64,000 nt of DNA from Mesorhizobium sp. (GCA_004963905.1 SUGL01000004.1:124001-188000); one strand, 5' to 3'. Shown: positions 36,146-46,766, counted from the first letter of the stretch. The notes: generated from the sequence alone by a model not told the origin. Numbers and translations: made by a program.

Positions 36146-37516
36146 ATGCTCACCATATCCGGCATCGAAGCATTCGCAAAGGGACTGCGCGGCCAGCTGC
36201 TACGCTCCGGGGATGAAACCTACGACGAAGCGCGAAGGGTCTGGAACGGCATGATCGACAAGCGCCCCGCGCTGATCGTGCGCGCTCGGGGCGTCGCCGA
36301 TGTCATCCAGGCGGTCGAATTCGCCCGCGACAGCGGCCTCGTGCTTGCGGTGCGAGGGGGTGGTCACAACGTTTCCGGCAACGCTGTTTGCGATGGCGGA
36401 TTGACGCTCGATCTGTCCTTGATGCGGGGCGTTCGAGTGGATCCGGAGCGCCGGAGCCTTCGCGCGGAAGGGGGCGCGCTGTGGCGCGATGTCGACCATG
36501 AGGCCGAGGCCTTCGGCCTGGCAACGACGGGTGGTCTGATCAGCAGCACAGGAATCGCCGGTCTGACTTTGGGTGGCGGACTTGGTTGGTTGATGGGCAG
36601 CTATGGCTTGGCATGCGATAATCTTCTCTCGGTCGATCTCGTGACCGCGGCGGGGGAACTGATCACGGCCAGCGCCCGCGAGAACGCCGATCTCTTTTGG
36701 GGTCTGCGCGGCGGCGGAGGTAATTTCGGCGTCGCCACCTCGCTGGAGTATCGGCTTCATCCGGTGGGCCCGATGCTGGGCGGTCTCATTATTCACCCGC
36801 TGGAGCAGGCTGCCGGTCTCTTCAGTTTCTACGAGGGCTTCACGCGCGATGCGCCGGATGCGCTCGGTTCGATGCTCCTCTTTGTTACCTCGCCGGAAGG
36901 CAAAAAGGTCGTCGCCGTTGCGGTGTGCTACAACGGCTCTCCCGAACAAGGCGAGGCCCTGCTGGCGCCGCTCCGGGCCTTCGGCTCGCCGCTTGCCGAT
37001 ACCATCGCCCCCATGCGCTACACGCAAATCCAGCAAATGTTCGACGGAGGCTTTCCCGCCGGATTGCAGAACTACTGGCGGTCGAGCTTCCTCGAGCATC
37101 TCGATGGCGACGGGGTCGAGGACATCGTCGAACGGTTCCGGGAAGCGCCCTCAGCCCAGGCCGCGATCGCCATCGAACAACTGGGCGGCGCGGTGGCCCG
37201 GGTTCCGGCCGGCGATACGGCCTTCAACCACCGTGCTTCGCGCTTCAACCTCCTGATTCTCGGCATGTGGCCCGAGAGGCACGCCAAGGCAGAGAACGTC
37301 AGCTGGGTTCAGAGCATCTCCGAAACCCTGGCGCGTCACGCTTCGAGCCGGGTGTATGTCAATTACCTGGGACAGAGTGGCGATGAAGGTGTGGGGCGCG
37401 TCGAGGCCGCCTATGGGCCGGAGGCCTATGCCCGTCTGGCGGCCTTGAAGAACCAATATGATCCAGAGAATCTCTTCCGCCTGAACCAGAACATCGAGCC
37501 GAAGGCGAAAGGCTGA
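36146..37516 (+). CDS. FAD-linked oxidoreductase, berberine-bridge/6-hydroxynicotine oxidase type
   Basis: 456 residues; GGGAGG precedes the ATG. The PCMH FAD domain includes ALIVRARGVADVIQAVEFARDSGLVLAVRGGGHNVSGNAV, where the histidine of RGGGHN is the usual covalent FAD attachment site. The second attachment cysteine of bicovalent plant enzymes is absent (STGIAGLTLGGGLGWLMG). The BBE C-terminal motif YGPEAYARLAALKNQYDPENLFRLNQNI is complete. It oxidises an alcohol, sugar or amine; substrate unknown. There is no signal peptide. Followed 19 bp later by a broken GFA-family gene, which may once have been co-transcribed. Confidence 0.9.
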   Translation: MLTISGIEAFAKGLRGQLLRSGDETYDEARRVWNGMIDKRPALIVRARGVADVIQAVEFARDSGLVLAVRGGGHNVSGNAVCDGGLTLDLSLMRGVRVDPERRSLRAEGGALWRDVDHEAEAFGLATTGGLISSTGIAGLTLGGGLGWLMGSYGLACDNLLSVDLVTAAGELITASARENADLFWGLRGGGGNFGVATSLEYRLHPVGPMLGGLIIHPLEQAAGLFSFYEGFTRDAPDALGSMLLFVTSPEGKKVVAVAVCYNGSPEQGEALLAPLRAFGSPLADTIAPMRYTQIQQMFDGGFPAGLQNYWRSSFLEHLDGDGVEDIVERFREAPSAQAAIAIEQLGGAVARVPAGDTAFNHRASRFNLLILGMWPERHAKAENVSWVQSISETLARHASSRVYVNYLGQSGDEGVGRVEAAYGPEAYARLAALKNQYDPENLFRLNQNIEPKAKG

Positions 37517-37535
37517 ACTAAGGAAGGGAGGGAAA

Positions 37536-37771
37536 ATGGAAAACTTCAAAGGAACTCACGCGGGTGGCTGCTTGTGCGGAGCAGTACGCTATCAGTCAGC
37601 GGCAAACCCATCTGGGTCGGTTATTGCCACTGCCACAGCTGTCGCCGGCACTCGGGCGCACCGGTCGTGACCTTCGCCGCGTTCAGCGCGAGCCAAGTCG
37701 ATTTCACTTAGGGCTACAACTCTTCACCCGCGTGGGCCGAGCCTTCTGCGGCGCGTGCGGAACGCCCCTCA
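37536..37771 (+). pseudogene. GFA/CENP-V-family gene, frameshifted and truncated
   Basis: A good ribosome site (GGAAGGGAGGG) and ATG start the frame MENFKGTHAGGCLCGAVRYQ, the opening of glutathione-dependent formaldehyde-activating family proteins with zinc cysteines. The next conserved block, YCHCHSCRRHSGAPVVTFAAFSASQVDFT, is in another frame and ends at TAG 37709-37711. A third block, VGRAFCGACGTPL, is in yet another frame. The gene then stops abruptly where the duplicated caspase 3' end begins (37772). At least two frameshifts, one stop and a lost 3' end make it non-functional. Confidence 0.85.
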
Positions 37772-37975
37772 AAGCCGGCGCAGCGAAAGTCCGGATACCA
37801 CACCTGCAGCGGCATTGGCGGCACCTTCGAGGCTCCCGCGTCCCAGAGATGTCCGCTGAGCGGCTACGCGCATTATTGAATGAAGGAGCAGCCCGCAGAC
37901 CTATTCCAGCGTCGCCAGACGTTCGATGAAGCGTCCTTTGCCCGCATGGCGCTCCCGGATCGATTGAAGCCGGAG
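37772..37975. repeat. Copy B of the ~204-bp direct repeat
   Basis: Matches 34718-34921 in the same orientation. The copy starts within a broken GFA gene and carries the caspase tail (end of gene) without the rest. On the minus strand it continues into a longer remnant of a convergent gene (see 37890-38060). Confidence 0.9.
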
Positions 37976-38060
37976 ACGGAATTCCTCGACGCTGCCCTGT
38001 TTTTCGGCGAGCGCCTGGAGATCTGAAAGAAGCGCTGCTGCGCTCGGACCGGATGCAAGA
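37890..38060 (-). pseudogene. 3' remnant of an unidentified gene convergent with the caspase tail
   Basis: In one minus-strand frame, open after a TGA near 38077, the sequence reads LLSDLQALAEKQGSVEEF then RLRLQSIRERHAGKGRFI and ERLATLE before a TAG at about 37898. It looks like the natural C-terminus of a helical protein. It has no start codon. In copy A the same tail is shorter and broken by one inserted G. I do not recognise the family. Downstream of it to 38290 nothing else is visible. Confidence 0.45.
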
Positions 38061-38290
38061 GGCCGTCGGCTTCAAGGATTCGCAGGGCGTCTGCAAGGTT
38101 TATTCCGTGTGAAGCGCCACCGTCGCCCGTCTGCCGCGCCCAGGGCGCCGCCCTCAGCAGTCATGCACATTCTTCAGAAACGCCGAGCACGCCATCAAAA
38201 TCGTGAAACGAAGCGCATCCGCCGTGGATCTGCGTTTGCAAGGCGGATGATCCGCCGTAGACTTGGCGGGAACCAGCGCGCGAGGATGAC

Positions 38291-39268
38291 ATGAAGAAGG
38301 AAGAAGTCGAAAGGCTCTTCGGTGATGGCAGGGAGGACTTCGACCTTGGTCCGATAGAAGACTACCTTCATGCGGTGGCGACCGAACGCGAGGTACCGGA
38401 TGTAGCGATCGGGCTCTGCACGATGAGGATCGAGGAATCCGCTCCCCCGCTGCGCGCGGTCCTCGAGCGCGCCGCCAATGGAGAGCCTCTGTCGGACGAT
38501 GAAGAGATGCTGGTCTTTAGAGGCCTGTACATTCTCGGCGGCGCCCGCGACACCCAGGCATGCCAGCCCTTGCTGCGCCTGTTGCGCCGCCCCACGGAGG
38601 AAACCAACTGGCTGCTAGGCGATGCCATAACAGAAACCTTGTCGCGCATCGTCGCGGGCGTATTCGACGGCGACGCCGACGCACTGTTCGGCATCATCGC
38701 TGACCGCTCCGTCGACGAATTCATCCGCGACGGGGTGTTTGGCGCGGTGACCTTTTTAACCTGGGAAGGTCGTATCGAGCGTGATCGGACACGGCATTTC
38801 GTGGAGCGGTTCTACCAGGAGAGGCTGGCCGACGATTGGGACTACGCCTGGGTCGGCTGGTTGCAGGCGATCGCGATGCTAGACCTGCGAGACCTTGTTC
38901 CGCTTGTCTACAGCGCCTGGGACGAGGGCCGCATACCGGAAGATGTGCTTGAACGCAGCGATTTCGAAAGCGATCTGCGGGACGCCGCGCAGCAGCCCGA
39001 CGACATCGGCCGGTTCGACCGCGCCAGTTTGAGCTACATCGAGGATGTTCTCGTGGCGCTGGACTGGACTCGCGGCCTTGGCGATGGCGACTTTGACGAG
39101 GACGACGACTTCGAGCTTGGCGAGGACGACGACTGGCAGCCCTCGGGGCTGGACTGGGCCTGGCCGGACACTACGCCGGTTGCGAACCCCTGGCGCGACG
39201 TCGGGCGCAACGATCCGTGCCCCTGTGGCAGCGGCAAGAAATTCAAGAAATGCTGCCTCACCAACTGA
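38291..39268 (+). CDS. DUF1186-like HEAT-type protein with C-terminal SEC-C motif
   Basis: 325 residues; GAGG precedes the ATG. The N-terminal two-thirds is helical (PPLRAVLERAANGEPLSDDEEMLVFRGLYILGGARDTQACQPLLRLLRRP), as in DUF1186 proteins. An acidic stretch (GDFDEDDDFELGEDDDW) leads to a C-terminal zinc motif, GRNDPCPCGSGKKFKKCC, identical in pattern to the SEC-C motif of SecA. The motif binds zinc and often protein partners. Role unknown; it is cytosolic. Last gene of the accessory-looking block before recQ. Confidence 0.85.
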   Translation: MKKEEVERLFGDGREDFDLGPIEDYLHAVATEREVPDVAIGLCTMRIEESAPPLRAVLERAANGEPLSDDEEMLVFRGLYILGGARDTQACQPLLRLLRRPTEETNWLLGDAITETLSRIVAGVFDGDADALFGIIADRSVDEFIRDGVFGAVTFLTWEGRIERDRTRHFVERFYQERLADDWDYAWVGWLQAIAMLDLRDLVPLVYSAWDEGRIPEDVLERSDFESDLRDAAQQPDDIGRFDRASLSYIEDVLVALDWTRGLGDGDFDEDDDFELGEDDDWQPSGLDWAWPDTTPVANPWRDVGRNDPCPCGSGKKFKKCCLTN

Positions 39269-39306
39269 GGATCGTAAGGCGTCTGGTCGGCTGAGTCGGC
39301 GAAGAT

Positions 39307-41157
<1,851 letters not shown>

Positions 41158-41336
41158 GAATGTGATTCCCGGATTCGGCTGAGGCCACGTTCTTAAGGCG
41201 CTGGTTGCCCAAACACCACCGCAACCTTGTTTGTCCGCCGTTTTGCTTGCGGCGCCGCTGGCACGCCGCCATTCGCATTGCCTTTCCGCGCGAAGGATGG
41301 CTTCCTGTCACCGACCTGCAGCGGAGGGACCCGGCG

Positions 41337-41963
41337 ATGATCGATTTGGCCACATTGGCGACCTATGTCGCGATCGTGCTTGGCTTCGTCTTCATTCCGG
41401 GGCCTGCCACGCTGCTTACCGTGGCGCGGGCGACCAGTTCGGGAACCAGGGTCGGCATCGCGACCGGCGCCGGCATCGCTGCGGGCGATGTCGTCCACAC
41501 CGTCATGGCGATCTTCGGTATCTCGGCTATCATCGCCACCTCGGCGATGCTGTTTTCCGTCATCAAATATATCGGAGCGGCCTATCTCGTTTACCTCGGT
41601 ATCCGCGCCATCATCGAGAAGGCGCCGGCCGATCTCGCCAGGGGCGCCTTGCCGATACCGGCCGACAAAGCGTTCCGGCAGGCCATATTGACCGAGGTGC
41701 TGAACCCGAAGACGGCGCTGTTCTTCCTCGCCTTCCTGCCCCAGTTCGTGCGCCCGGAACATGGATCGGTCGTTCTGCAGCTGACGGTCCTCGGCGCCGT
41801 CTTCGTCCTTCTCGGCCTCTTCAGCACGGTGGTCTTCGCCGTCTCGGCCGGAGGTCTGGGCTCCTTCCTGCGCCGCAAGCCGGCCGTGCTGAAATGGCAG
41901 GGCAAGGTGGTCGGCGGCATATACTGCGCCCTCGGCGTGCGGCTGGCGCTGCAGCAGCGCTAG
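41337..41963 (+). CDS. LysE-family amino-acid exporter
   Basis: 208 residues from ATG 41337 (GGAGGG upstream). LATYVAIVLGFVFIPGPATLLTVARATSSGTRVGIATGAGIAAGD is the LysE/RhtB signature with the PGP motif. About six hydrophobic segments follow, plus ILTEVLNPKTALFFLAFLPQFV, the second conserved block. It should export an amino acid or derivative such as homoserine or threonine; substrate not readable. A rho-independent terminator follows at 42089. Confidence 0.92.
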   Translation: MIDLATLATYVAIVLGFVFIPGPATLLTVARATSSGTRVGIATGAGIAAGDVVHTVMAIFGISAIIATSAMLFSVIKYIGAAYLVYLGIRAIIEKAPADLARGALPIPADKAFRQAILTEVLNPKTALFFLAFLPQFVRPEHGSVVLQLTVLGAVFVLLGLFSTVVFAVSAGGLGSFLRRKPAVLKWQGKVVGGIYCALGVRLALQQR

Positions 41964-42088
41964 AGCTGCCCCTGTCGACATCACCTGCAGCGGGCGCCGT
42001 TAAACCTATCTTCACCATGTTGCGGCACCGTCATCGTCCTGCGGCGATGTTTTGAGTACCGCGGCGGCGCCACGAGCGCCCAGGCAAC

Positions 42089-42119
42089 AAACCCGCGCCT
42101 CACGGCGCGGGTTTTCCTT
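42089..42119. terminator. Bidirectional-looking rho-independent terminator between lysE and kdgF
   Basis: An 11-bp perfect stem, AAACCCGCGCC with its complement around TCAC (42089-42114), is followed on the plus strand by TCCTTT. It ends lysE on the plus strand and can also serve the leftward uronate operon, whose last stop is at 42134. Confidence 0.82.
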
Positions 42120-42133
42120 TGGAAGATGGGTTC

Positions 42134-42466
42134 TCAGGCGAGGAAGTCGGCCCGGCAAGGCGCAAAACTGTCGACCAGCCGTCCCGCTTCCAGCGCCTTG
42201 ACGCCGTGCACCAGATTGGACGGCACGATGAAGCTGCTTCCCGCTTCCAGGATGTCCGACTTGCCGTCGATGGTGACCTCGAAGCGGCCCTCGGCGACGT
42301 AGCTTGCCTGCACATGCGGGTGCGAATGCAGCGCGCCGACGCCGCCCTTTTCGAAGGCGAACTCGACCATCATCAGTTCGTGCGTGTGCACCAGGACGCG
42401 CCGCCTGTTGCCGTCCGGCGTAGGCTCCCAGGCTTTTTCGCCTGGATGGGAAAAGAAATCGGTCAT
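42134..42466 (-). CDS. kdgF: Cupin protein, probable KdgF-type unsaturated uronate lyase product converter
   Basis: 110 residues from ATG 42466. It is a single-domain cupin: GALHSHPHVQASYVAEGRFEV carries the H-x-H...E metal set, and NLVHGVKALEAGRLVDSF the second motif with its histidine. The pattern HSHPHxQxSYV and the context next to kduD and kduI match KdgF, which promotes opening of 4,5-unsaturated uronates to 5-keto-4-deoxyuronate. It is the last gene of the leftward uronate operon, 27 bp after kduD. The family is broad, so KdgF is the best but not certain call. Confidence 0.75.
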   Translation of the reverse strand: MTDFFSHPGEKAWEPTPDGNRRRVLVHTHELMMVEFAFEKGGVGALHSHPHVQASYVAEGRFEVTIDGKSDILEAGSSFIVPSNLVHGVKALEAGRLVDSFAPCRADFLA

Positions 42467-42493
42467 CACCAGCTTCCGTTCAGAATTGAAATG

Positions 42494-43261
42494 TCACCGT
42501 GCCAGCCAGCCGCCGTCCACCGGTATCACCGCGCCGTGCATGTAGTCCGACGCCGGCGCGAGCAGGAAAACGGCCGCATCGCCGATGTCCCCGGGCTGGC
42601 CCCAGCGCGCCGCGGGAATGCGCCCGAGGATGGCAGCGCTGCGGTCGGGATCGGCGCGCAGGGCCTCGGTGTTGCTGGTTTCGATATAGCCCGGCGCGAT
42701 GCCGTTGACGTTGATGCCTTTCGACGCCCATTCGCAGGCGAGCAACCGCGTGAGACCGAGCACGCCATGTTTCGAGGCGGTGTAGGAGGCAACGCGGATG
42801 CCGCCCTGAAAACTCAGCACCGAGGCGATGTTGACGATCTTGCCGCGCCGGCCGGGCTCTGCCAGCACGCGCCTGGCAAAGCTCTGGCAGAGCCGGAAGA
42901 CCGTCTTCAGATTGATGTCCATCACCTCGTCCCAATCGGCCTCGCTCAGGTCGACCGCATCGGCCCGTCTAATGATGCCGGCATTGTTGACCAAGCCGTC
43001 CAGCGGCCCGCTCTCGTCCCAGACCCGGTCGAGCATGGCGGCGGCCTTGGCGGGATCGCCGAGATCGGCGGCCACCCCCTCGAACCGTCCCCCAACGGCC
43101 GCGACCTTCTCCACCGTCTCGTGCATCGCCGAGCGACCGACACCGACGACGGTGCCGCCGGCACGTGCCACCGCCACGGCGATGCCCTGGCCGATGCCCG
43201 TGTTGGCGCCGGTGACGAGGATGCGCCTGCCGGCAAGGCTGAAGGCGGAGAGATCGCTCAC
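42494..43261 (-). CDS. kduD: 2-dehydro-3-deoxy-D-gluconate 5-dehydrogenase
   Basis: 255 residues, SDR fold: LVTGANTGIGQG for NAD binding, LVNNAGI, and the catalytic SVLSFQGG...YTASKHG (Ser, Tyr, Lys). The closing VDGGWLAR is normal. It reduces 2,5-diketo-3-deoxygluconate to KDG. The start codon is GTG at 43261, overlapping the kduI TGA (GTGA), so kduI and kduD are translationally coupled. The pairing with kduI makes the assignment firm. Confidence 0.93.
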   Translation of the reverse strand: MSDLSAFSLAGRRILVTGANTGIGQGIAVAVARAGGTVVGVGRSAMHETVEKVAAVGGRFEGVAADLGDPAKAAAMLDRVWDESGPLDGLVNNAGIIRRADAVDLSEADWDEVMDINLKTVFRLCQSFARRVLAEPGRRGKIVNIASVLSFQGGIRVASYTASKHGVLGLTRLLACEWASKGINVNGIAPGYIETSNTEALRADPDRSAAILGRIPAARWGQPGDIGDAAVFLLAPASDYMHGAVIPVDGGWLAR

Positions 43262-44112
43262 CTGAGCTGATCCATCGCCACCTGGTCGACATCGGTATAG
43301 TCGACATTGTCGCCGGCCATGGCCCAGATGAAGGCATAGTTCGAGGTACCGGCGCCCGAATGGATCGACCAGCCGGGCGACAGCACCGCCTCCTCGTTGC
43401 GCATGACGATATGGCGCGTCTCTCCCGGCTCGCCCATGAAGTGGAAGACGCGCGCATCCTCGGCCAAGTCGAAATAGAGATAGGCCTCCATGCGCCGGTC
43501 ATGCACATGGCAAGGCATGGTGTTCCAGACCGAGCCCGGCGCGAGCTGGGTCATGCCGACGACGAGTTGGCAGGTTTTCACGCCGTCCGCATGGATGAAC
43601 TGGAAGATCGAGCGCTCGTTGCTGGTCGCCTGGCTGCCGAGGTCGAGCCGCTTCGCGTCGCCGACGCGGATCAATTGGCTGGGATGCGACTGATGCGCCG
43701 GGGCGCTCAGCAGATAGAACTTGGCCGGCTTGTCCGGCTCGGCCGAAGCGAACGAGAGCTGCTGCGTGGCCATGCCGAGATAGACCATGTCGCGCGCCGC
43801 CATCTCATAGGGCAGGCCATCGGCCGTCACCGTACCGGCGCCGCCGATATTGACGGCGATCATTTCGCGGCGGTCGAGGAATGCCTGGGTGCCGGTCGGC
43901 TTGATGGCTTCCAGCGCCAGCACCGAATCCACCGGCATGGCGCCGCCGACGATCATGCGGTCGTAATGCGTGTAGGTCAGGTTGATACGGCCGGGCTGGA
44001 ACAGCCCTTCGACGTGGAAATTGTGGCGCAGCTCGTCGGTTCCCATTGCCGCGGCCGCGGTCGGGTCGATGGCGAAGCGCGAGGAGAATTCGGTGTGTTT
44101 CTGATCCATCAT
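43258..44112 (-). CDS. kduI: 5-keto-4-deoxyuronate isomerase
   Basis: 284 residues from ATG 44112; the adjacent ATG 44109 is equivalent. It opens SSRFAIDPTAAAAMGTDELRHNFHVEGLF and includes YTHYDRMIVGGAMPVD, AVNIGGAG and TMPCHVHDRRMEAYLYFDL, the last giving the metal-binding histidines and glutamate of KduI. It isomerises 5-keto-4-deoxyuronate (DKI) to 2,5-diketo-3-deoxygluconate. It follows gntR by 13 bp and overlaps kduD. Confidence 0.95.
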   Translation of the reverse strand: MMDQKHTEFSSRFAIDPTAAAAMGTDELRHNFHVEGLFQPGRINLTYTHYDRMIVGGAMPVDSVLALEAIKPTGTQAFLDRREMIAVNIGGAGTVTADGLPYEMAARDMVYLGMATQQLSFASAEPDKPAKFYLLSAPAHQSHPSQLIRVGDAKRLDLGSQATSNERSIFQFIHADGVKTCQLVVGMTQLAPGSVWNTMPCHVHDRRMEAYLYFDLAEDARVFHFMGEPGETRHIVMRNEEAVLSPGWSIHSGAGTSNYAFIWAMAGDNVDYTDVDQVAMDQLR

Positions 44113-44125
44113 CTTGCTCGAATGA

Positions 44126-44899
44126 TCATCCGGTCGATGCCGCCGCCACCGACTTCGCGTAATAGGCCTGCCGCGCCTGCAGGCGCTCGCGGTAGCGCTG
44201 CTGACTGGCCGTGAGATGCGCCCGCATCGCCTCGCGCGCGGCATTGGCGTCGCCCGCCGAGATCGCGTTGAGGATCACCAGGTGCTCGCGCTGCAGGCCG
44301 CGCTGGTAGTCGTCGGACTGGACGAGTTCCGTCGACCAGGGCGAGGTCACGTCGCAAGGAATGGCGCGGCGGCCGAGCACGTCGAGCATCTCGACATAGA
44401 ACGGATTGTTGGTGGCGCTGGCGATCGCGCGGTGGAAGGCGAGGTCGGCCGGGCCGGTCGGCTGGCTGCCGAGCAGGAGCCGCTCGAATTCGAAGAAGGC
44501 CTCTTGGATCGCCGCCTCCTGCGCGGCGTTGCGGCGAATGGCGGCAAGGCCGGCCGATTCGATCTCGATCGCCAGCCGCACCTCGAGCACGTTGAGCGCG
44601 ATCGAGTCCTTGCTCGCCATGTCGGCGGCCAGCACGCCGAGGGTGGTGGAGATGTGCTCGGTCACGAAGACGCCGGCGCCCTGGCGCGGCTCGACGAGGC
44701 CGTCGGCGGCGAGCTTGGCCAGCGCCTCGCGGATGACGGTGCGGCTGACGCCGAAGGTTTCCGTCAACTGGCCCTCGGTCGGCAGCTTGTGTCCGGGCGG
44801 AATCTCGCCCGCCAGGAGCTGCTTGCGGATCGCCGCGACCACCGTTTCCGATAGTTTCGGCTTCCGTTCGACCCTGAGGTCGGTTGTGGTGTCGGCCAC
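44126..44899 (-). CDS. GntR-family (FadR/UxuR-like) regulator of uronate genes
   Basis: 257 residues; GTG start with GGGAG 7 nt upstream. The winged helix reads KLSETVVAAIRKQLLAGEIPPGHKLPTEGQLTETFGVSRTVIREALAKLAADGLVEPRQGAGVFV, and an FCD effector domain (ADLAFHRAIASATNNPFY, LQREHLVILNAISAGDANAAREAMRAHL) follows. It lies inside the operon between the TRAP permease and kduI, so the operon probably regulates itself. The dyad upstream of uxaC (49294-49320) is the likely binding site. Confidence 0.88.
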   Translation of the reverse strand: MADTTTDLRVERKPKLSETVVAAIRKQLLAGEIPPGHKLPTEGQLTETFGVSRTVIREALAKLAADGLVEPRQGAGVFVTEHISTTLGVLAADMASKDSIALNVLEVRLAIEIESAGLAAIRRNAAQEAAIQEAFFEFERLLLGSQPTGPADLAFHRAIASATNNPFYVEMLDVLGRRAIPCDVTSPWSTELVQSDDYQRGLQREHLVILNAISAGDANAAREAMRAHLTASQQRYRERLQARQAYYAKSVAAASTG

Positions 44900-44924
44900 G
44901 TCGCACTCCCTATTTGAACGCGCC

Positions 44925-46205
44925 CTATTTGAACACGCTGGGCAGCCACAGCGAGATCGCGGGAATATATGTCACCAGCCCCAGAACCACGATACCCGCG
45001 CCGTAGAACGGCCAGATCGAGCGCATCGCCTCCCATACCGTGATCTTGCCGACGGCGCAGGCGACGAATTGCACCGTGCCGACCGGCGGCGTGTTGAGCC
45101 CGATGCCCAGGTTCAAAATGGTGATGACGCCAAAATGCACCGGGTCGACGCCGTAGTGCTGGACCAGCGGCAGGAAGATCGGCGTGCAGATGATGATCAT
45201 CGGCCCCATGTCCATGAATGTGCCGAGGAGCAGCATGACGACATTGAGGAGAAGCAGCACCACCAGCGGATCGGTCGAGATGGCGTTCATGCCGGCGATC
45301 AGGAGCACCGGCACCTTTAGATAGGCCATCAGCCAGCTGAACGACGCCGCCATGCCGATGATCAGAAGCACCATCGAGGTCGTGCGCACCGCGCCCAACG
45401 TGGCATGGACGAAATCGTTCCAGCGCATCGAACGGTAGACGAAGACCGTCACCAAAAGGGCATAGAGGATGGCGATGCACGAGCTTTCGGTCGCCGTGAA
45501 GATGCCGGAGCGCACGCCGCCAAAGATGATGCCGACCAGCAACAGTCCGGGGATGGCGATCAGCGCCAATTGCCCGACGCGGGCGAAGCCCGGGAAGGTT
45601 TCGACCGGATAGCCGCGCTTGCGAGCGACGAGATAGGCGGTGACCATCAGCGAGGCGGCAAACAAAAGCCCCGGCAGGATGCCGGCGGTGAACAGGTCGG
45701 CAATCGAGATCTTGCCGCCGCCGGCGATGGAATAGATGATCATGTTCTGCGACGGCGGCAGAAGCAGCGCGATCAGCGCGGCCATCGAGGTGACGTTGAC
45801 GGCATAGTCGGCGCCGTAGCCGCGCGCCTTCATCTGTGGGATCATCAGCCCGCCGACGGCAGCCGCTTCCGCCACCGCCGAGCCGGAGATGCCGCCGAAC
45901 AGCGTGCCGGCGATGATGTTGACCTGGCCGAGCCCGCCGCGCACATGGCCGACCAGCGAGCCGGCAAAGGAAACGATGCGCTGCGCGATGCCGCCACGCA
46001 CCATCAGGTCGCCGGCATAGATGAAGAACGGGATCGCCATCAGCGAGAACACGCTCATGCCGGACTTCAGCTGCTGGAACACGACCAGCGGCGGCAAGCC
46101 GAGATAGAGCACCGTGGCGAAGGATGCCGCGCCAAGGCATAAGGCGATCGGCGTGCCGGCGAGCATCAAAAGCGTGAAGACGCCGAACAGGATCCAAAGC
46201 TCCAT
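44925..46205 (-). CDS. TRAP transporter large permease (DctM)
   Basis: 426 residues with about 12 membrane segments. The conserved DctM blocks are present: GTPIALCLGAASF, FSLMAIPFFIYAGDLMVRGGIAQRIVSFAGSLVGHVRGGLGQVNIIAGTLFGGISGSAVAEAAAVGGLMIPQM, and a late GTFMDMGPMIIICTPIFLP. It works with the small subunit and periplasmic binding protein encoded next to it, using the sodium gradient. Context suggests a uronate substrate. Confidence 0.95.
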   Translation of the reverse strand: MELWILFGVFTLLMLAGTPIALCLGAASFATVLYLGLPPLVVFQQLKSGMSVFSLMAIPFFIYAGDLMVRGGIAQRIVSFAGSLVGHVRGGLGQVNIIAGTLFGGISGSAVAEAAAVGGLMIPQMKARGYGADYAVNVTSMAALIALLLPPSQNMIIYSIAGGGKISIADLFTAGILPGLLFAASLMVTAYLVARKRGYPVETFPGFARVGQLALIAIPGLLLVGIIFGGVRSGIFTATESSCIAILYALLVTVFVYRSMRWNDFVHATLGAVRTTSMVLLIIGMAASFSWLMAYLKVPVLLIAGMNAISTDPLVVLLLLNVVMLLLGTFMDMGPMIIICTPIFLPLVQHYGVDPVHFGVITILNLGIGLNTPPVGTVQFVACAVGKITVWEAMRSIWPFYGAGIVVLGLVTYIPAISLWLPSVFK

Positions 46206-46766
46206 CTAGGCCTCCTGCACCGCCGGCATCTCGGGCACGTCCTCGAGATTGAGGTCCTTGTCGACATCGACGCCCGACCAGCGCAGCGCGATGCGTTCGA
46301 GCGAGAACAGGCAGATCAGCGCGCCGCCCGTGACCAGCGGCAGGTAGTCGAAGCCGCCCGGCAGTTCGAGCGCCGGAATGATGGTGTGCCAGGTGAGCCC
46401 GACCAGCTTGCAGCCGTACCAGACCATGCCGACGCCGAAGGCAAGCGCGATCAGGTCGGACAGCGTGCGCAACACCCCCTTGCTGCCTTTCGGCAGGATA
46501 TAGACCAGCACGTCGAAGCCCATATGGTAGTTCTCGCGCACGCCGACCGCCGCACCTAGGAAGATGAACCAGTTCATCAGCATGATGGCGCTGGTCTCGG
46601 TCCAGCTCGGCGAGCTGTTGAGCACGAAGCGGAAGAACACCTGATAGGCGACCAAGGCCGTCATCAGCACCAGCCCGAAGCCCGCGAGATAAAGCGCGCC
46701 GTCGCAAATTCGCGACAGAACGATGCTGAAGCGCGGCGGCGCTTCGCTTGCCTTTGTTGTTGCCAT
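46206..46766 (-). CDS. TRAP transporter small permease (DctQ)
   Basis: 186 residues from ATG 46766 (GGGAGGG upstream). It has four hydrophobic segments, with SPSWTETSAIMLMNWFIFLGAAVGVRENYHMGFDVLV, the W-x-x-E...R-x-x-x-H-x-x-x-D pattern of DctQ. The TAG stop is immediately followed by the dctM ATG, with no gap. The longer upstream frame overlaps dctP and was rejected. Confidence 0.92.
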   Translation of the reverse strand: MATTKASEAPPRFSIVLSRICDGALYLAGFGLVLMTALVAYQVFFRFVLNSSPSWTETSAIMLMNWFIFLGAAVGVRENYHMGFDVLVYILPKGSKGVLRTLSDLIALAFGVGMVWYGCKLVGLTWHTIIPALELPGGFDYLPLVTGGALICLFSLERIALRWSGVDVDKDLNLEDVPEMPAVQEA

